Shown: positions 8,972 to 18,865 of the stretch, piece after piece
Position numbering within the stretch: position 1 is the first letter of the stretch
How the letters are laid out: the number at the start of each line of letters is the position of its first letter
NCBI RefSeq assembly: GCF_927798175.1
Contig: NZ_CAKMMP010000013.1
Span: 124,001 to 188,000, forward strand
Length of the DNA stretch: 64,000 bases
Source of the DNA: Paenibacillus sp. JJ-223
GTDB lineage: Bacteria > Bacillota > Bacilli > Paenibacillales > Paenibacillaceae
Reading direction: 5' to 3'
Program-made: the position numbers and the translations under genes
The notes under the pieces: model-generated
What the model was told of the DNA's origin: nothing
The model's database searches: none
What the model saw: only the letters and a program-made list of their open reading frames with translations

Positions 8972-10165
8972 TTATGCGCTTTCCAGCGAAGTAACGGTTT
9001 TGTTCTTTCCCGTCCGCTTGGCGATGTAAAGGCAGGCATCAACCTCCTCGAACAGCTTGTCCTTGGTTAATTGATGATTATAGCTTTGCAGTCCGGCGCT
9101 AACTGTGACGTAAGCTCCTCCGAGTTCCGCGAGAACCATTCTGGCCACGCCCTTGCGGATTTTCTCGATGACCGCATAGGCCTGTTCGAACGATTGCTCA
9201 AACATCAGAACCGCAAATTCCTCGCCGCCGTACCGGGCAGCAATATCGCTGGAGGTGATTTGTTCCTGAATAACCAGCGATACCTTCTCCAAAATGATGT
9301 CGCCGACGCGATGGCCATATGTATCATTGATGGATTTGAAATTATCGATATCGATCAGTGCGAGATGAAGACTCATGCCATCGTTGGCATATTCATATGC
9401 TTTTTCGAAATAATCTTTGAAAGAACTTTGATTGTACAGCTTGGTCAATCCGTCCGTCTTGGATTGTTTGGCCATGATGGCATTTCTTACGATCAGTTCC
9501 TGCTTGGCGAGCATGCTTTGCCTGAGGTCTTCCAGCACCTCCATTTGACTGGTCACGATCAGTTGGGCCACGTAGGTGCCGATGATGAGGAAGGCAGGTA
9601 TCGAAACCATGTCAAACGACGAGAGGTACGCTCTGTATCCCGGGTCGAACAACACGATAATGTATCCTGTCAATTGCATGAGAAAAGTTGTCCAGACTCG
9701 TTTCTTGCTCAGAAAAAGGACGGAGGAGAGGATCGGCAGCAAACAGATCGCCAAAATAATCCGAATGTCATAATTGACGCGAATAATGGTCCAGGCGACC
9801 ACCGTGCCGGCGACAGTCATTGCGTAGAACGAAAAGGTTAGCGTTTTGAAACGCCGATTGACCCAGGCGGCCAGCAGATTGGATATACCACCCGCAAGGG
9901 TGGGCCATATCAGCACATTAAGGATGAAATCTTCGGGTGTGCGATCATAGACCATGAACAGATAACATGCTACCTGGATTACCGCATGGCTAATGACGAC
10001 TACCCAGTAGGAACGCAACATCCTTTTGATCCAAATGGCATGTTTGAATTCGTACTCCGCGGGTATGCGGCTGTTACGCGTATTGGGTTTTCTCAATATA
10101 TCACCGCTGACTGCATCATAATGATACGACAGAATGGACTCTCGTATAGAGTAATTATAAAGCAC
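8972..10165 (-). CDS. Membrane diguanylate cyclase (GGDEF domain)
   Basis: Up to 397 aa. Five to six membrane segments (residues about 45-205) are followed by a short coiled linker and a GGDEF domain (about 230-390) with the active-site motif RYGGEEF, DIDNFKSINDTYGH and VSAGL. The product makes cyclic di-GMP from two GTP. The autoinhibitory I-site (RxxD five residues before GGEEF) reads TSSD, so feedback inhibition is probably lost. The start is uncertain: the GTG at 10165 has no good RBS and overlaps a likely promoter (TTGCGT, 16 bases, TATAAT), so translation may begin further in. The sensor ligand is unknown. Confidence 0.88.
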   Translation of the reverse strand: MLYNYSIRESILSYHYDAVSGDILRKPNTRNSRIPAEYEFKHAIWIKRMLRSYWVVVISHAVIQVACYLFMVYDRTPEDFILNVLIWPTLAGGISNLLAAWVNRRFKTLTFSFYAMTVAGTVVAWTIIRVNYDIRIILAICLLPILSSVLFLSKKRVWTTFLMQLTGYIIVLFDPGYRAYLSSFDMVSIPAFLIIGTYVAQLIVTSQMEVLEDLRQSMLAKQELIVRNAIMAKQSKTDGLTKLYNQSSFKDYFEKAYEYANDGMSLHLALIDIDNFKSINDTYGHRVGDIILEKVSLVIQEQITSSDIAARYGGEEFAVLMFEQSFEQAYAVIEKIRKGVARMVLAELGGAYVTVSAGLQSYNHQLTKDKLFEEVDACLYIAKRTGKNKTVTSLESA

Positions 10166-10321
10166 AACCGAAGAAACGCAAATGATTATATTTCTTCGTT
10201 CGAAGATCGATCAGGGAGACAATTCTCCACGTTCTCATAAAGGACAGACAAAAATCATGATTACCGTCATAACCTAAGATGTAGGCTCCAAGACATGATG
10301 ATTCCAATTAGATGAAGGGGG

Positions 10322-13300
10322 GTGGATTCAATTCCTCTTATCGTCCGTTCAACAGTCAATGCAACAGGAGCGATTACATTTACGGGAAATACCCTTGGTC
10401 TAAGCCGGTCCGATACGGTTGCGGTTCCAGGTACCCAGGATAGCATCGGCGCGTTTACGACCGTGAATACCAGTTTAACCTATGGCACCTATCCGGCAGG
10501 CACGACAAGCCAGTACCAGAGCAACAGCTCTTCCGCAACCCTTGTCCTCCCCGCAGGCAGCACGGTGCTGTACGCCGAGCTCATCTGGGGCGGAAGTTAC
10601 ATTAACGGAACGATCAATCTTAGCGCATTCATCAACAACCCCGTCACCTTCACGACCCCTGCAGGCACAAGCAGCGTCACTCCGGACCCAGCCACGTACA
10701 ATCAGTTTGATCTTGGAAACGGCGCCTCCGGCTATGTGCGTTCCGCCAACGTAACGACGCTGGTTCAGAATGGCGGGGCGGGTACATATACGACAGGTGG
10801 GGTCGTAGGTACGATCGTCGTTGCAAACGATCCGACGGCCAACCATGCCGGCTGGACGCTTGGCGTCATTTACCAGAATCCGAATCTGCCCTTCCGCAAT
10901 ATGTCATTGCGAGCCGGGGGAGTACTGGTTCAATCCACTTCCGCACCTGTAGTAACGACCATTACCGGATTTGCAACGCCCATATCCGGGGCGTTGGGCG
11001 GAAGAGCCTTGTTTAGCGCACAGGAGGGGGATGCGAACCGAACGGGAGATCAGGCACTGTTCGGTCCGACATCGGCGACTTCCGTTGCTTTGTCAGGTCC
11101 TAATAACTTTGCCAACAACTTTTTCGCTTCTCAGATAAATGGGGATACGGGAGCTTTAAACACAACAGGAACGTTCGGAACGAGAAACCAAACCAATGGT
11201 GCGCCGGGCACCAATATCATCGGAGGCCGGCAGGGCTGGGACATTACGAATGTGGATGTGTCTGCCCGGCTGGTCAATAACCAGTCGACCGCAGTCCTGA
11301 CGCTGACCACGTCCGGGGATGCTTACATCGTCAACGGTAACGCCATCCAAGTGGACATCAACGCACCGAGGATCACGCTTTCGAAATCTACGACAGCGAC
11401 GGGTGCGGCGGCCGGAGACAGCATACTGTACACCGTGACGGTCAACAACTCGGGAACGGCCAATGCGGCCAGCGTTGTTTTGTCGGATTCGCTTCCTTCC
11501 GGACTCACCTTTATCCCTGGAAGCGTTACTGTTGCGGGGGTATCTCGACCGACGTATGACATCAACGCGGGGGTTCCGCTCGGTTCCCTGAATCTGTCCG
11601 GCAGCATCGTAGTCACGTATCGCGCGCAAATTGCTTCGGATTCCAGCATCTTGCAGCTGGTGAACACCGCGAACGCGGCCTTCACGTTTCAGAGCGTTGC
11701 CGGGGGATCCATCATCACAGGGGTGATCCCGTCCAATGCCAATACGCTTACGGTGTATTCTCCTAACTTGGCGCTGATTAAATCAGCAAACACCACCAAC
11801 GCAACGGTGGGAGACCAAGTCACTTATACCATCCAGGTCAACAATGCCGGGAATACGGCTGCAACGGTGACCCTGACCGACAATATTCCTAGCGGGAGCT
11901 CATACGTCGCGGGAAGTTTTCGCGTCAACGGGACGGTCGTCCCGGGAGCCAATCCCGCGACGGGCGTTAATATCGGCAGCGTTGCGGCCGGAACGACGAG
12001 CACGGTGACGTTTCAGGTTCTGGTCACTTCCCTTCCCGCACCGCCCACGCTTACGGATCGGGCAACGGCCGCTTATTCATTCACTACACCGGATAGCCGC
12101 ACCATAACAGGCTCCGTTTCTTCCAATACAATTACCATTCCAGTAGCGTTGCCGAATGTAACTGTGAGCAAAACGGCGACAGAGACCGATGTAGCGGTAG
12201 GAGAGACGTTTACGTATAACCTGAGCGTATCCAACGCCGGCATTCAGACCATCAACAATGCAATCCTGACAGACAGTCTACCTTCCGGCGCTGCGTTTGT
12301 TGCAGGCAGCGTCGTGGTGAGGGGGATTGCAGCTCCTTCGGCCAATCCAGGCAGCGGCATTTCGCTCGGAACCATTGCTGCCGGTGCTTCAGTCGCCGTT
12401 TCCTTTCAGGTTGCCGTACAATCGTTGCCTGCTTCGGGCTCGCTATCGAACCAGGCTTCGGTGTCCTATAGCTCTGGCGCGTTCTCCGGAATTTCAAATT
12501 CGAATACGGTAAGCACTCCGGTCTATCAGCCGGTCATCAATGTAGCCAAGTCTGCAAATGAAACAAATGCCACATTGGGCGATCAGATTCAGTATACCTT
12601 CGTTGTTACCAATAGGGGCAATATCGCAGCGCAAGTTACCGTGACGGATACGATTCCCTCCGGGACGTCGTTCATTACCGATTCGGTGACGGTCAACGGG
12701 ACGGCCCGTCCGGGCAGTTCGCCGCTTACAGGAATATCTTTAGGGATCGTAAACCCGGGCTCGACGTTTACGGTTACTTTCCGGACGTCGCTTACGTCGA
12801 TTCCCGAACCGCCGATCCTGCGCGACCAAGGGACGGCCGATTACACGTATCAACTCCCAAGCGGCAGAAATTTATCGGGCAGCGCCGTTTCCAACACCGT
12901 TGTCATTCCTGCTTCTGCGCCGAACGTTACGATTGCCAAAACGGTAAATGCCGCAGATGCCACTGTAGGTGATGCACTTACGTATACGGTTAACGTTACG
13001 AATGCAGGCTCCGGCGCAGTCCAAAACGTCATCCTATCGGATGTGCTGTCAGAAGGCCTTCAGTTCATTTCGGGCACGGTGACCGTCAATGGGGCATCGG
13101 TAAGCGCCGCCAATCCGATATCCGGCATTACGCTAGGCACCTTGCCCCCTCCAGCCCAGACTACGGTAACGTATCAAGCCAGGGTTACGTCTGTGCCCGG
13201 TACAGGAAACGTTAGCAATCGCGCCAGCGCCGCGTTCACTTCGGGCAGTTTCAACGGTACGTCGTCGTCGGTCGTCGTCACCACGCCCGTGTATCAGCCT

Positions 13301-16300
13301 GTCATTACGTTGGCCAAGTCGGCGAGCACCACGAATCTGACCGTAGGAGATACGTTCAACTATGCGATCCAGGTCAGCAATACGGGGAACATCGCTGCTA
13401 ACGTCACGTTGAATGATCCTGTTCCCGCCGGAGCGATCTTCAACACGAACAGCGTGATCATAAATGGCGTTCCGACACCCGGCGTCAGCCCGAACACGGG
13501 AATCCAGGTTGGAGCTGTTACGCCGGGAGCAAACGTAACGGTCACTTTCGTGGCAACGGTAACGAGCCTTCCGGCTGCTCGCCAGTTGGTGAATCAGGCT
13601 GCGGCAGGATTTAATTACACATTGCCGAGCGGCAGGACTGCTGCAGGAAACGCTATCTCCAATACAGTAACGACCCCTGTATCGTTGCCGGACGTATCGG
13701 TCCTCAAAAGCGTTAATGTGAGCAATGCGGTAACCGGTGACGTCATAACGTACACATCGGTGATTCGCAATAACGGAGCAGCGGGAATCGGCAGCGTTGT
13801 GCTCGCCGACCCACTGCCAGCGAATGCTACGTTCGTATCCGGGAGCGTCATTGTGAACGGGGTTTCAATCCCGCAATCCAATCCGTCCGCCGGCATTCCA
13901 ATCGGTACGTTGGCCTCAGGAGCCACGGCTACCGTAACTTTCGAGGTGAGGATAACTATGCCCGTTCCTTCACAGATCAACAACCAATCGACGGTAAGTT
14001 TCACGTCCGGCGTATTTTCCGGAACGTCGTCGTCCAACACAACGACGACCCCGGTCATTCAACCCCAGATTTCGCTTGCCAAGACGGCAAACACGAACAA
14101 CGCTACTGTTGGAGATACGGTTGTCTTCACGGTAAACGTCAGCAACAGCGGAAATTTGGCGGCCAATCTTACATTGACGGATGCTATTCCTTCCGTAACC
14201 ACGTTTGTGCCCAACAGCGTCGTTGTGGCAGGGACGCCATTGCCAGGGGTATCGCCGGTAACCGGCATTCCTGTTGGAACGGTGGCGGCCGGCGCCACGG
14301 TGGTGGTGACCTTCGCTGTCGTGGTGGATTCGCTGCCTTCTCCGCAGCAGATCAGCAATCAGGCCACGTCCACGTATACATTCACCCCGCCGGACGGGCG
14401 GACGCTGACGGGTACGGCTACGTCCAACACGGTGACGTTCCCGGTATCGTCCCCGAACGTTGCCGTGGTGAAGAGTACGGCCTCGACGGCTGCCGCGATC
14501 GGCGACACGGTCACGTATTCCATCGTTGTGACGAACAGCGGCATCGCGCCGATCAACAACATTCAACTTTCCGACCCCGCCCCTGCAGGCTCGTCTTTTG
14601 TCGCAGGGTCCGTGACGGTCAACGGAACGCCTCAGCCTTCGGCGAATCCGATCGGCGGCATCGCACTTGGATCGCTGGCTCCGGGAGCTTCAACGACGGT
14701 TACCTTCAGCATCACGGTCGATGCCATTCCGCCGAACGGCCAGCTGAGCAACCGTTCTTCCGTGACGTTTACGTCAGGAGCCTTCTCGGGATCTGCCTTC
14801 TCGAATACGCTCATTACGCCAGTTTTCCAGCCGATTCTTACGGCGCAGAAACGTGCCAGCACAAACCATGCAACGGTAGGTGATACCGTCAGCTATACCA
14901 TTACCGTAAACAATCAGGGGAACTTTCCAGGCACGATTACGGTAACGGATAATTTGCCGGCCGGCACAACGCTTGTACCCAACAGCGTCATCGTGAACGG
15001 CCAACCGCAGCCGGCAGCCGATCCAAGTACAGGCATTCCGGCAGGAAGCGTTGCCGCCGGAGCCGCGACGACCGTGACGTTTTCCGTCGTCATTGTTTCA
15101 TTGCCAACGCCGCAGCAGCTGGTCAACCAAGCAAACGTAGCCTATTCGTTCACGCTGCCGGACGGAAGAACGTTGACGGGAAGCGTGCAGTCCAATACGT
15201 TAACCATTCCCGTATCGGCCCCTGACGTCGACGTCGTCAAATCGACGTCCTCCACGGCCGCATCTATCGGCGATACGGTCGCCTACACCGTCACTGTCAC
15301 GAATAACGGGATCGCCGCCGTCAACAACGTGGTTTTTACTGATGCGCTTCCGCAAGGCACATCCCTCGTGCCCGGCAGTGTATTCGTCGATGGCGTTCAG
15401 CGTCCAGGCGCGAATCCTTCGACGGGAATTATCCTGAATTCCATTGCAGCTGGAGCCACCGTCACCGTTGCCTTTAGTGTTAACGTCAATGCGCTTCCGC
15501 CTACGGCAACCATCAGCAATCAGTCGTCGGTCAGCTTTACATCGGGTTCATTCTCCGCTACCGCGTTTTCCAATACGGTCACCACGCCGGTATACCAGCC
15601 TATCTTATCGGCAGCCAAAAGCGCGAATCAAACGCTCGCCACGGTGGGAGACACGATCGTTTATACGATCCTGATCTCCAATGCCGGGAATTATGGTGCT
15701 TCCGTTACGTTGACCGATACCATTCCGGCGGGCACGGAACTGGTCCCGAACAGCGTCATCGTGAACGGGGCTCCCGTTCCCGGGGCCGATCCGGCATCGG
15801 GTATACCGCTTGGCACGGTAACCACCTCCGCTACCGTGACGTTCTCGGTGGTCATCGTCTCTTTGCCGTTAGACCAGCAGCTGGCAAACCAGGCGACGGC
15901 GACGTTTACGTATACGCTGCCGGATGGACGGACATTGGGCGGCACGATCTCGTCCAATACACTGCTCATCCCGGTGTCTGCACCGGATGTCGAGATTGTC
16001 AAAACGACGGCTTCTACGGATGCGGTGGTCGGGGACACGATTGTGTATCAAACGGTGGTCACGAACAACGGCATCGAGAATGTGGATAATGTGGTGCTGA
16101 CGGATCCGATCGATCCGTCCACCAGCTTTGTCGCCGGAAGCGTGCAGGTGGACGGAGTCCTGCGGCCTGAGGCCAATCCGGCCCTGGGTATCGCGCTTGG
16201 CACGATTGCTCCCGGCGCTTCGGTTACCGTATCTTATGCGGTCAGAGTTAATGCGCTTCCGACCCCGCCGCAAGTCAGCAGCCAGTCGGCAGTCAGCTTT

Positions 16301-17035
16301 ACTTCCGGCGCGTTTTCGGGAACGGCGTATTCCAATACGGTGATCACGCCGATTTACCAGCCCATCGTTGCAGTAACCAAAACAGCCAACACCTCGAACG
16401 CCACCATCGGCGATACCATCGTATACTCGTTCACCATCACGAACACGGGCAATTTGCCTGTTCAGCTCACGTTAACCGACTCCATTCCGGACGGGGCCGT
16501 GCTGGTGCCGAACAGCGTTCTGGTCGACGGCGTTCCGCAGCCGGGAGCAGATCCGAATACGGGCATCGTCGTGGGTACCATTCCGGCAGGAGGTACAGTC
16601 AACGTCACCGTCACGCTTCAGGTTACGGTGGATACGCTGCCTCAGAACCAGCAGCTGACCAATCAGGCGGTAGCCAGCTACACGTATAGTCCGCCGGATG
16701 GCCGTCAACTCACGGGTACGGTATCTTCCAACGTGCTTGTCATTCCGGTATCCGCTCCGAACGTGGTTGTCAGCAAAAGCACAAGCGCCGTAGACGCCGT
16801 CGTGGGGGATGTCATTACGTATACGATAACCGTAACGAACAGCGGAATCGAAGCCGTCAACAATGTGGTCATGGTCGATCCGATACCTGCGGGAGCGGTG
16901 TTCGTGGCAGGCAGCGTAACGGTTGACGGTACGCCTCGTCCGACAGGCAATCCGGACACCGGCATCACGCTCGGCACGATTCAGCCAGGCGCATCCGTAA
17001 CGGTTACCTTCCAGGTCCGGGTTGTTGTCATATGA
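10322..17035 (+). CDS. Giant DUF11-repeat (Ig-like) surface-type protein, first part
   Basis: 2,237 codons. Residues 1 to ~345 form a beta-rich head domain (ITFTGNTLGLSRSD, LYAELIWGGSY, GDQALFGPT). Fifteen Ig-like DUF11 repeats of about 125-130 residues follow, each with a K-S/T...VGDxxxYxxxVxNxG start and a LxDxxPxG motif. Two repeat types alternate: one ends in PDGRTLTG...SNT, the other in FTSGxFSGT...SNT. This gives a period of about 766 bp (starts near 11770, 12537, 13303, 14067, 14835, 15607, 16372). No signal peptide, LPXTG or membrane segment is visible. Repeat 15 is cut off after TVTFQVRVVVI, and its missing strands are encoded in the next frame. The GTG at 10322 is only one base from AAGGGG; an in-frame ATT at 10331 is better spaced. 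Function unknown; a spore or cell-surface role is an inference. Confidence 0.85.
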   Translation: MDSIPLIVRSTVNATGAITFTGNTLGLSRSDTVAVPGTQDSIGAFTTVNTSLTYGTYPAGTTSQYQSNSSSATLVLPAGSTVLYAELIWGGSYINGTINLSAFINNPVTFTTPAGTSSVTPDPATYNQFDLGNGASGYVRSANVTTLVQNGGAGTYTTGGVVGTIVVANDPTANHAGWTLGVIYQNPNLPFRNMSLRAGGVLVQSTSAPVVTTITGFATPISGALGGRALFSAQEGDANRTGDQALFGPTSATSVALSGPNNFANNFFASQINGDTGALNTTGTFGTRNQTNGAPGTNIIGGRQGWDITNVDVSARLVNNQSTAVLTLTTSGDAYIVNGNAIQVDINAPRITLSKSTTATGAAAGDSILYTVTVNNSGTANAASVVLSDSLPSGLTFIPGSVTVAGVSRPTYDINAGVPLGSLNLSGSIVVTYRAQIASDSSILQLVNTANAAFTFQSVAGGSIITGVIPSNANTLTVYSPNLALIKSANTTNATVGDQVTYTIQVNNAGNTAATVTLTDNIPSGSSYVAGSFRVNGTVVPGANPATGVNIGSVAAGTTSTVTFQVLVTSLPAPPTLTDRATAAYSFTTPDSRTITGSVSSNTITIPVALPNVTVSKTATETDVAVGETFTYNLSVSNAGIQTINNAILTDSLPSGAAFVAGSVVVRGIAAPSANPGSGISLGTIAAGASVAVSFQVAVQSLPASGSLSNQASVSYSSGAFSGISNSNTVSTPVYQPVINVAKSANETNATLGDQIQYTFVVTNRGNIAAQVTVTDTIPSGTSFITDSVTVNGTARPGSSPLTGISLGIVNPGSTFTVTFRTSLTSIPEPPILRDQGTADYTYQLPSGRNLSGSAVSNTVVIPASAPNVTIAKTVNAADATVGDALTYTVNVTNAGSGAVQNVILSDVLSEGLQFISGTVTVNGASVSAANPISGITLGTLPPPAQTTVTYQARVTSVPGTGNVSNRASAAFTSGSFNGTSSSVVVTTPVYQPVITLAKSASTTNLTVGDTFNYAIQVSNTGNIAANVTLNDPVPAGAIFNTNSVIINGVPTPGVSPNTGIQVGAVTPGANVTVTFVATVTSLPAARQLVNQAAAGFNYTLPSGRTAAGNAISNTVTTPVSLPDVSVLKSVNVSNAVTGDVITYTSVIRNNGAAGIGSVVLADPLPANATFVSGSVIVNGVSIPQSNPSAGIPIGTLASGATATVTFEVRITMPVPSQINNQSTVSFTSGVFSGTSSSNTTTTPVIQPQISLAKTANTNNATVGDTVVFTVNVSNSGNLAANLTLTDAIPSVTTFVPNSVVVAGTPLPGVSPVTGIPVGTVAAGATVVVTFAVVVDSLPSPQQISNQATSTYTFTPPDGRTLTGTATSNTVTFPVSSPNVAVVKSTASTAAAIGDTVTYSIVVTNSGIAPINNIQLSDPAPAGSSFVAGSVTVNGTPQPSANPIGGIALGSLAPGASTTVTFSITVDAIPPNGQLSNRSSVTFTSGAFSGSAFSNTLITPVFQPILTAQKRASTNHATVGDTVSYTITVNNQGNFPGTITVTDNLPAGTTLVPNSVIVNGQPQPAADPSTGIPAGSVAAGAATTVTFSVVIVSLPTPQQLVNQANVAYSFTLPDGRTLTGSVQSNTLTIPVSAPDVDVVKSTSSTAASIGDTVAYTVTVTNNGIAAVNNVVFTDALPQGTSLVPGSVFVDGVQRPGANPSTGIILNSIAAGATVTVAFSVNVNALPPTATISNQSSVSFTSGSFSATAFSNTVTTPVYQPILSAAKSANQTLATVGDTIVYTILISNAGNYGASVTLTDTIPAGTELVPNSVIVNGAPVPGADPASGIPLGTVTTSATVTFSVVIVSLPLDQQLANQATATFTYTLPDGRTLGGTISSNTLLIPVSAPDVEIVKTTASTDAVVGDTIVYQTVVTNNGIENVDNVVLTDPIDPSTSFVAGSVQVDGVLRPEANPALGIALGTIAPGASVTVSYAVRVNALPTPPQVSSQSAVSFTSGAFSGTAYSNTVITPIYQPIVAVTKTANTSNATIGDTIVYSFTITNTGNLPVQLTLTDSIPDGAVLVPNSVLVDGVPQPGADPNTGIVVGTIPAGGTVNVTVTLQVTVDTLPQNQQLTNQAVASYTYSPPDGRQLTGTVSSNVLVIPVSAPNVVVSKSTSAVDAVVGDVITYTITVTNSGIEAVNNVVMVDPIPAGAVFVAGSVTVDGTPRPTGNPDTGITLGTIQPGASVTVTFQVRVVVI

Positions 17036-18723
17036 GTCCGGAATCCAGATCGTTGTCCTTTAATCTGCAGAACCGCTCGCTCGTTCGTTTCAACACGGAT
17101 GTGGACGATCCGGAGCAAATTTCGTATTCCAATACCGTGGTTACGCCTTGGATCGGTCCCAAATTGATGATCCGCAAACGGTGCAACTTGTTCAAGGCTG
17201 CTCTAGGTCAAACGTTGATCTATGACATCGAGATCGAGAACGAAGGCAATCTTGATGCGAGGGTGCGGGTCATTGACCCGCTGGCCCCGAGTATCGCGTT
17301 CCTTCCCAATTCGGTATTGCGGGACGGGGTGCCGCTTCCCGGCGCGTCGCCGGCGGAAGGACTCCCATGGGTGGAGATCGCTGCAGGGGCGCTGCTGCGG
17401 CTCCATTTCCAGGCGATCATTGTGGCTGTTCCCCCCGACTTGAAGCTGGTTAACCAGGCACAGGTGCAGTATGTCTTTTTGACGCCGGAGGGCAGGGAAG
17501 GCACGGGGGAGGAATACTCCAACACCGTCGAGGTCATGTTGGTTTCGGCAAAATTGCTGATTGCGCTGCAGGTGGACCGCGCCCAAACATTTGTCGGCGA
17601 TATCGTGAAGTACAGTGTTTCGGTGCGAAATCCCGGATTTGTAGCCGCACAGCAGGCAAAGGCAATCGTTTCGTTGGCGCAAGGATTGTCTTTCATTCCG
17701 GGGAGTGTCGTGATCGATGACATGTTCGCGCCCGAGGTGACACCTGATGGCGGGATCGATCTCGGGGAAGTGCTGCCTGAGGCCGCCGTCATCATTCAAT
17801 TCCGCGTGCAGGTTACCGGGGCCGGAACGGATGGGAAACTTAGTGCGCAAGCCATCCTTCACTATGCATCGGGTGGGGAAGCGGAAGCTTCGGATTCCAA
17901 TGTGGCAGTGCTGCAGGTCGTGAACCCTCACATTTCGTTCAGCAAAAAGGCAACGCCGGCAATTGCCACCTTCGGGAGCAAAGTCCAATATGAGTTGATT
18001 GTATCCAATGAAGCTTCGCTCGCCGTAGATGCCTTTATCACCGACGCGCTTCCGCCCGGCATGATTTATGCGGAGGGAAGCACTCGCTTAAATGGCGTGA
18101 GACGTCCAGGGCTCGACCCGGGAAGAGGCATACATCTGGGCACGCTCACCGCCCGTTCCAACGTGCATGTGGAATTCGAGGCACGGATTGCGGCTGAGCG
18201 TCAAAATCCGATTCCGTTCGAGCTGAGCAATCAGGCTCGATTGAATTATACGTTTCGTTTGCCCGATTCCCGTTCCGTTCGCCGGCTGCTAACCTCCAAC
18301 GAAGCCGTGGTTGAGCTGAAGGGACCGATCATTGGCGTTCATGTGGACGTAGTGCCTGATTTGGTTGAACTGGGAGGAATCGTAACCTTCCATGTAGGTG
18401 TGGCTAACCGAGGCAATGTGGCTGCCCGCGTGCAATTGTTCGACTTTCTTCCGCCGGAATCGACCTGGCGCCTTGAACTTGGTCCTAACGAAGGAGGCAG
18501 TCCACCCAAACATGTTGCGCCCAAATTTCTGCATGTGGGCGAAGTGCAGCCGGGTTCCGAACGACGCATCAGCTACAAAGTCCAGATGTCTGCCCGTACG
18601 CAGCCGGGCTTGGTGCAGGGCGTGCTGCTCGGAGCCTACACCTACGAATGGAACGGGGAGCGGCATGCAGGAGAGGAAACGTCCAATGCGTATTCCATAC
18701 AGATCGAAGACATGGATGAGTAA
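17032..18723 (+). CDS. DUF11-repeat protein, second part (completes repeat 15, then four repeats)
   Basis: 563 aa. Its ATG overlaps the previous stop as ATGA, a -1 relation. The first ~30 residues (LQNRSLVRFNTDV...SYSNTVVTP) align with the second half of the odd-type repeat that was cut off in the first frame. Four more DUF11-like repeats follow, starting near 17164, 17557, 17932 and 18331. They keep the alternation: NQAQVQYVFLTPEGR is even type, AQAILHYASGG odd type, NQARLNYTFRLPDSR even type. These repeats are more charged and more diverged than those upstream. It is not clear whether this is a separate coupled subunit, a frameshift product joined to the first part, or the result of an old frameshift. 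There is no independent RBS of good quality. Confidence 0.8.
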   Translation: MSPESRSLSFNLQNRSLVRFNTDVDDPEQISYSNTVVTPWIGPKLMIRKRCNLFKAALGQTLIYDIEIENEGNLDARVRVIDPLAPSIAFLPNSVLRDGVPLPGASPAEGLPWVEIAAGALLRLHFQAIIVAVPPDLKLVNQAQVQYVFLTPEGREGTGEEYSNTVEVMLVSAKLLIALQVDRAQTFVGDIVKYSVSVRNPGFVAAQQAKAIVSLAQGLSFIPGSVVIDDMFAPEVTPDGGIDLGEVLPEAAVIIQFRVQVTGAGTDGKLSAQAILHYASGGEAEASDSNVAVLQVVNPHISFSKKATPAIATFGSKVQYELIVSNEASLAVDAFITDALPPGMIYAEGSTRLNGVRRPGLDPGRGIHLGTLTARSNVHVEFEARIAAERQNPIPFELSNQARLNYTFRLPDSRSVRRLLTSNEAVVELKGPIIGVHVDVVPDLVELGGIVTFHVGVANRGNVAARVQLFDFLPPESTWRLELGPNEGGSPPKHVAPKFLHVGEVQPGSERRISYKVQMSARTQPGLVQGVLLGAYTYEWNGERHAGEETSNAYSIQIEDMDE

Positions 18724-18768
18724 TCGGTAGGTTTGCATGGGAAATTTGGGAAAAAGTTCATCTCAGCA

Positions 18769-18797
18769 TTACAAGAATCGGGAATGAATGGTATACT
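18769..18797 (+). promoter_or_regulatory. SigA-type promoter of the yolD-like gene
   Basis: TTACAA, 17 bases, TATACT. The -10 lies inside a dyad with arms ATGGTA/TACCAT (18788-18805), which could bind a regulator. Confidence 0.5.
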
Positions 18798-18865
18798 TGT
18801 ACCATATGTCCTCGGCATGTCATTGCAGATCGGGACGTCTGAATAGCTCTAGAGGAGGCTGCATA

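Noticed and set aside
13970..14566. Several minus-strand frames within the DUF11 gene
   Set aside because: They mirror the repeat period of the coding strand and recur in each repeat unit, so they are by-products of the repetitive coding sequence.
10322..18723. Repeats here as a CRISPR or non-coding satellite array
   Set aside because: Units are 375-390 bp, coding, in frame, and diverge at synonymous and loop positions, unlike short identical spaced repeats.
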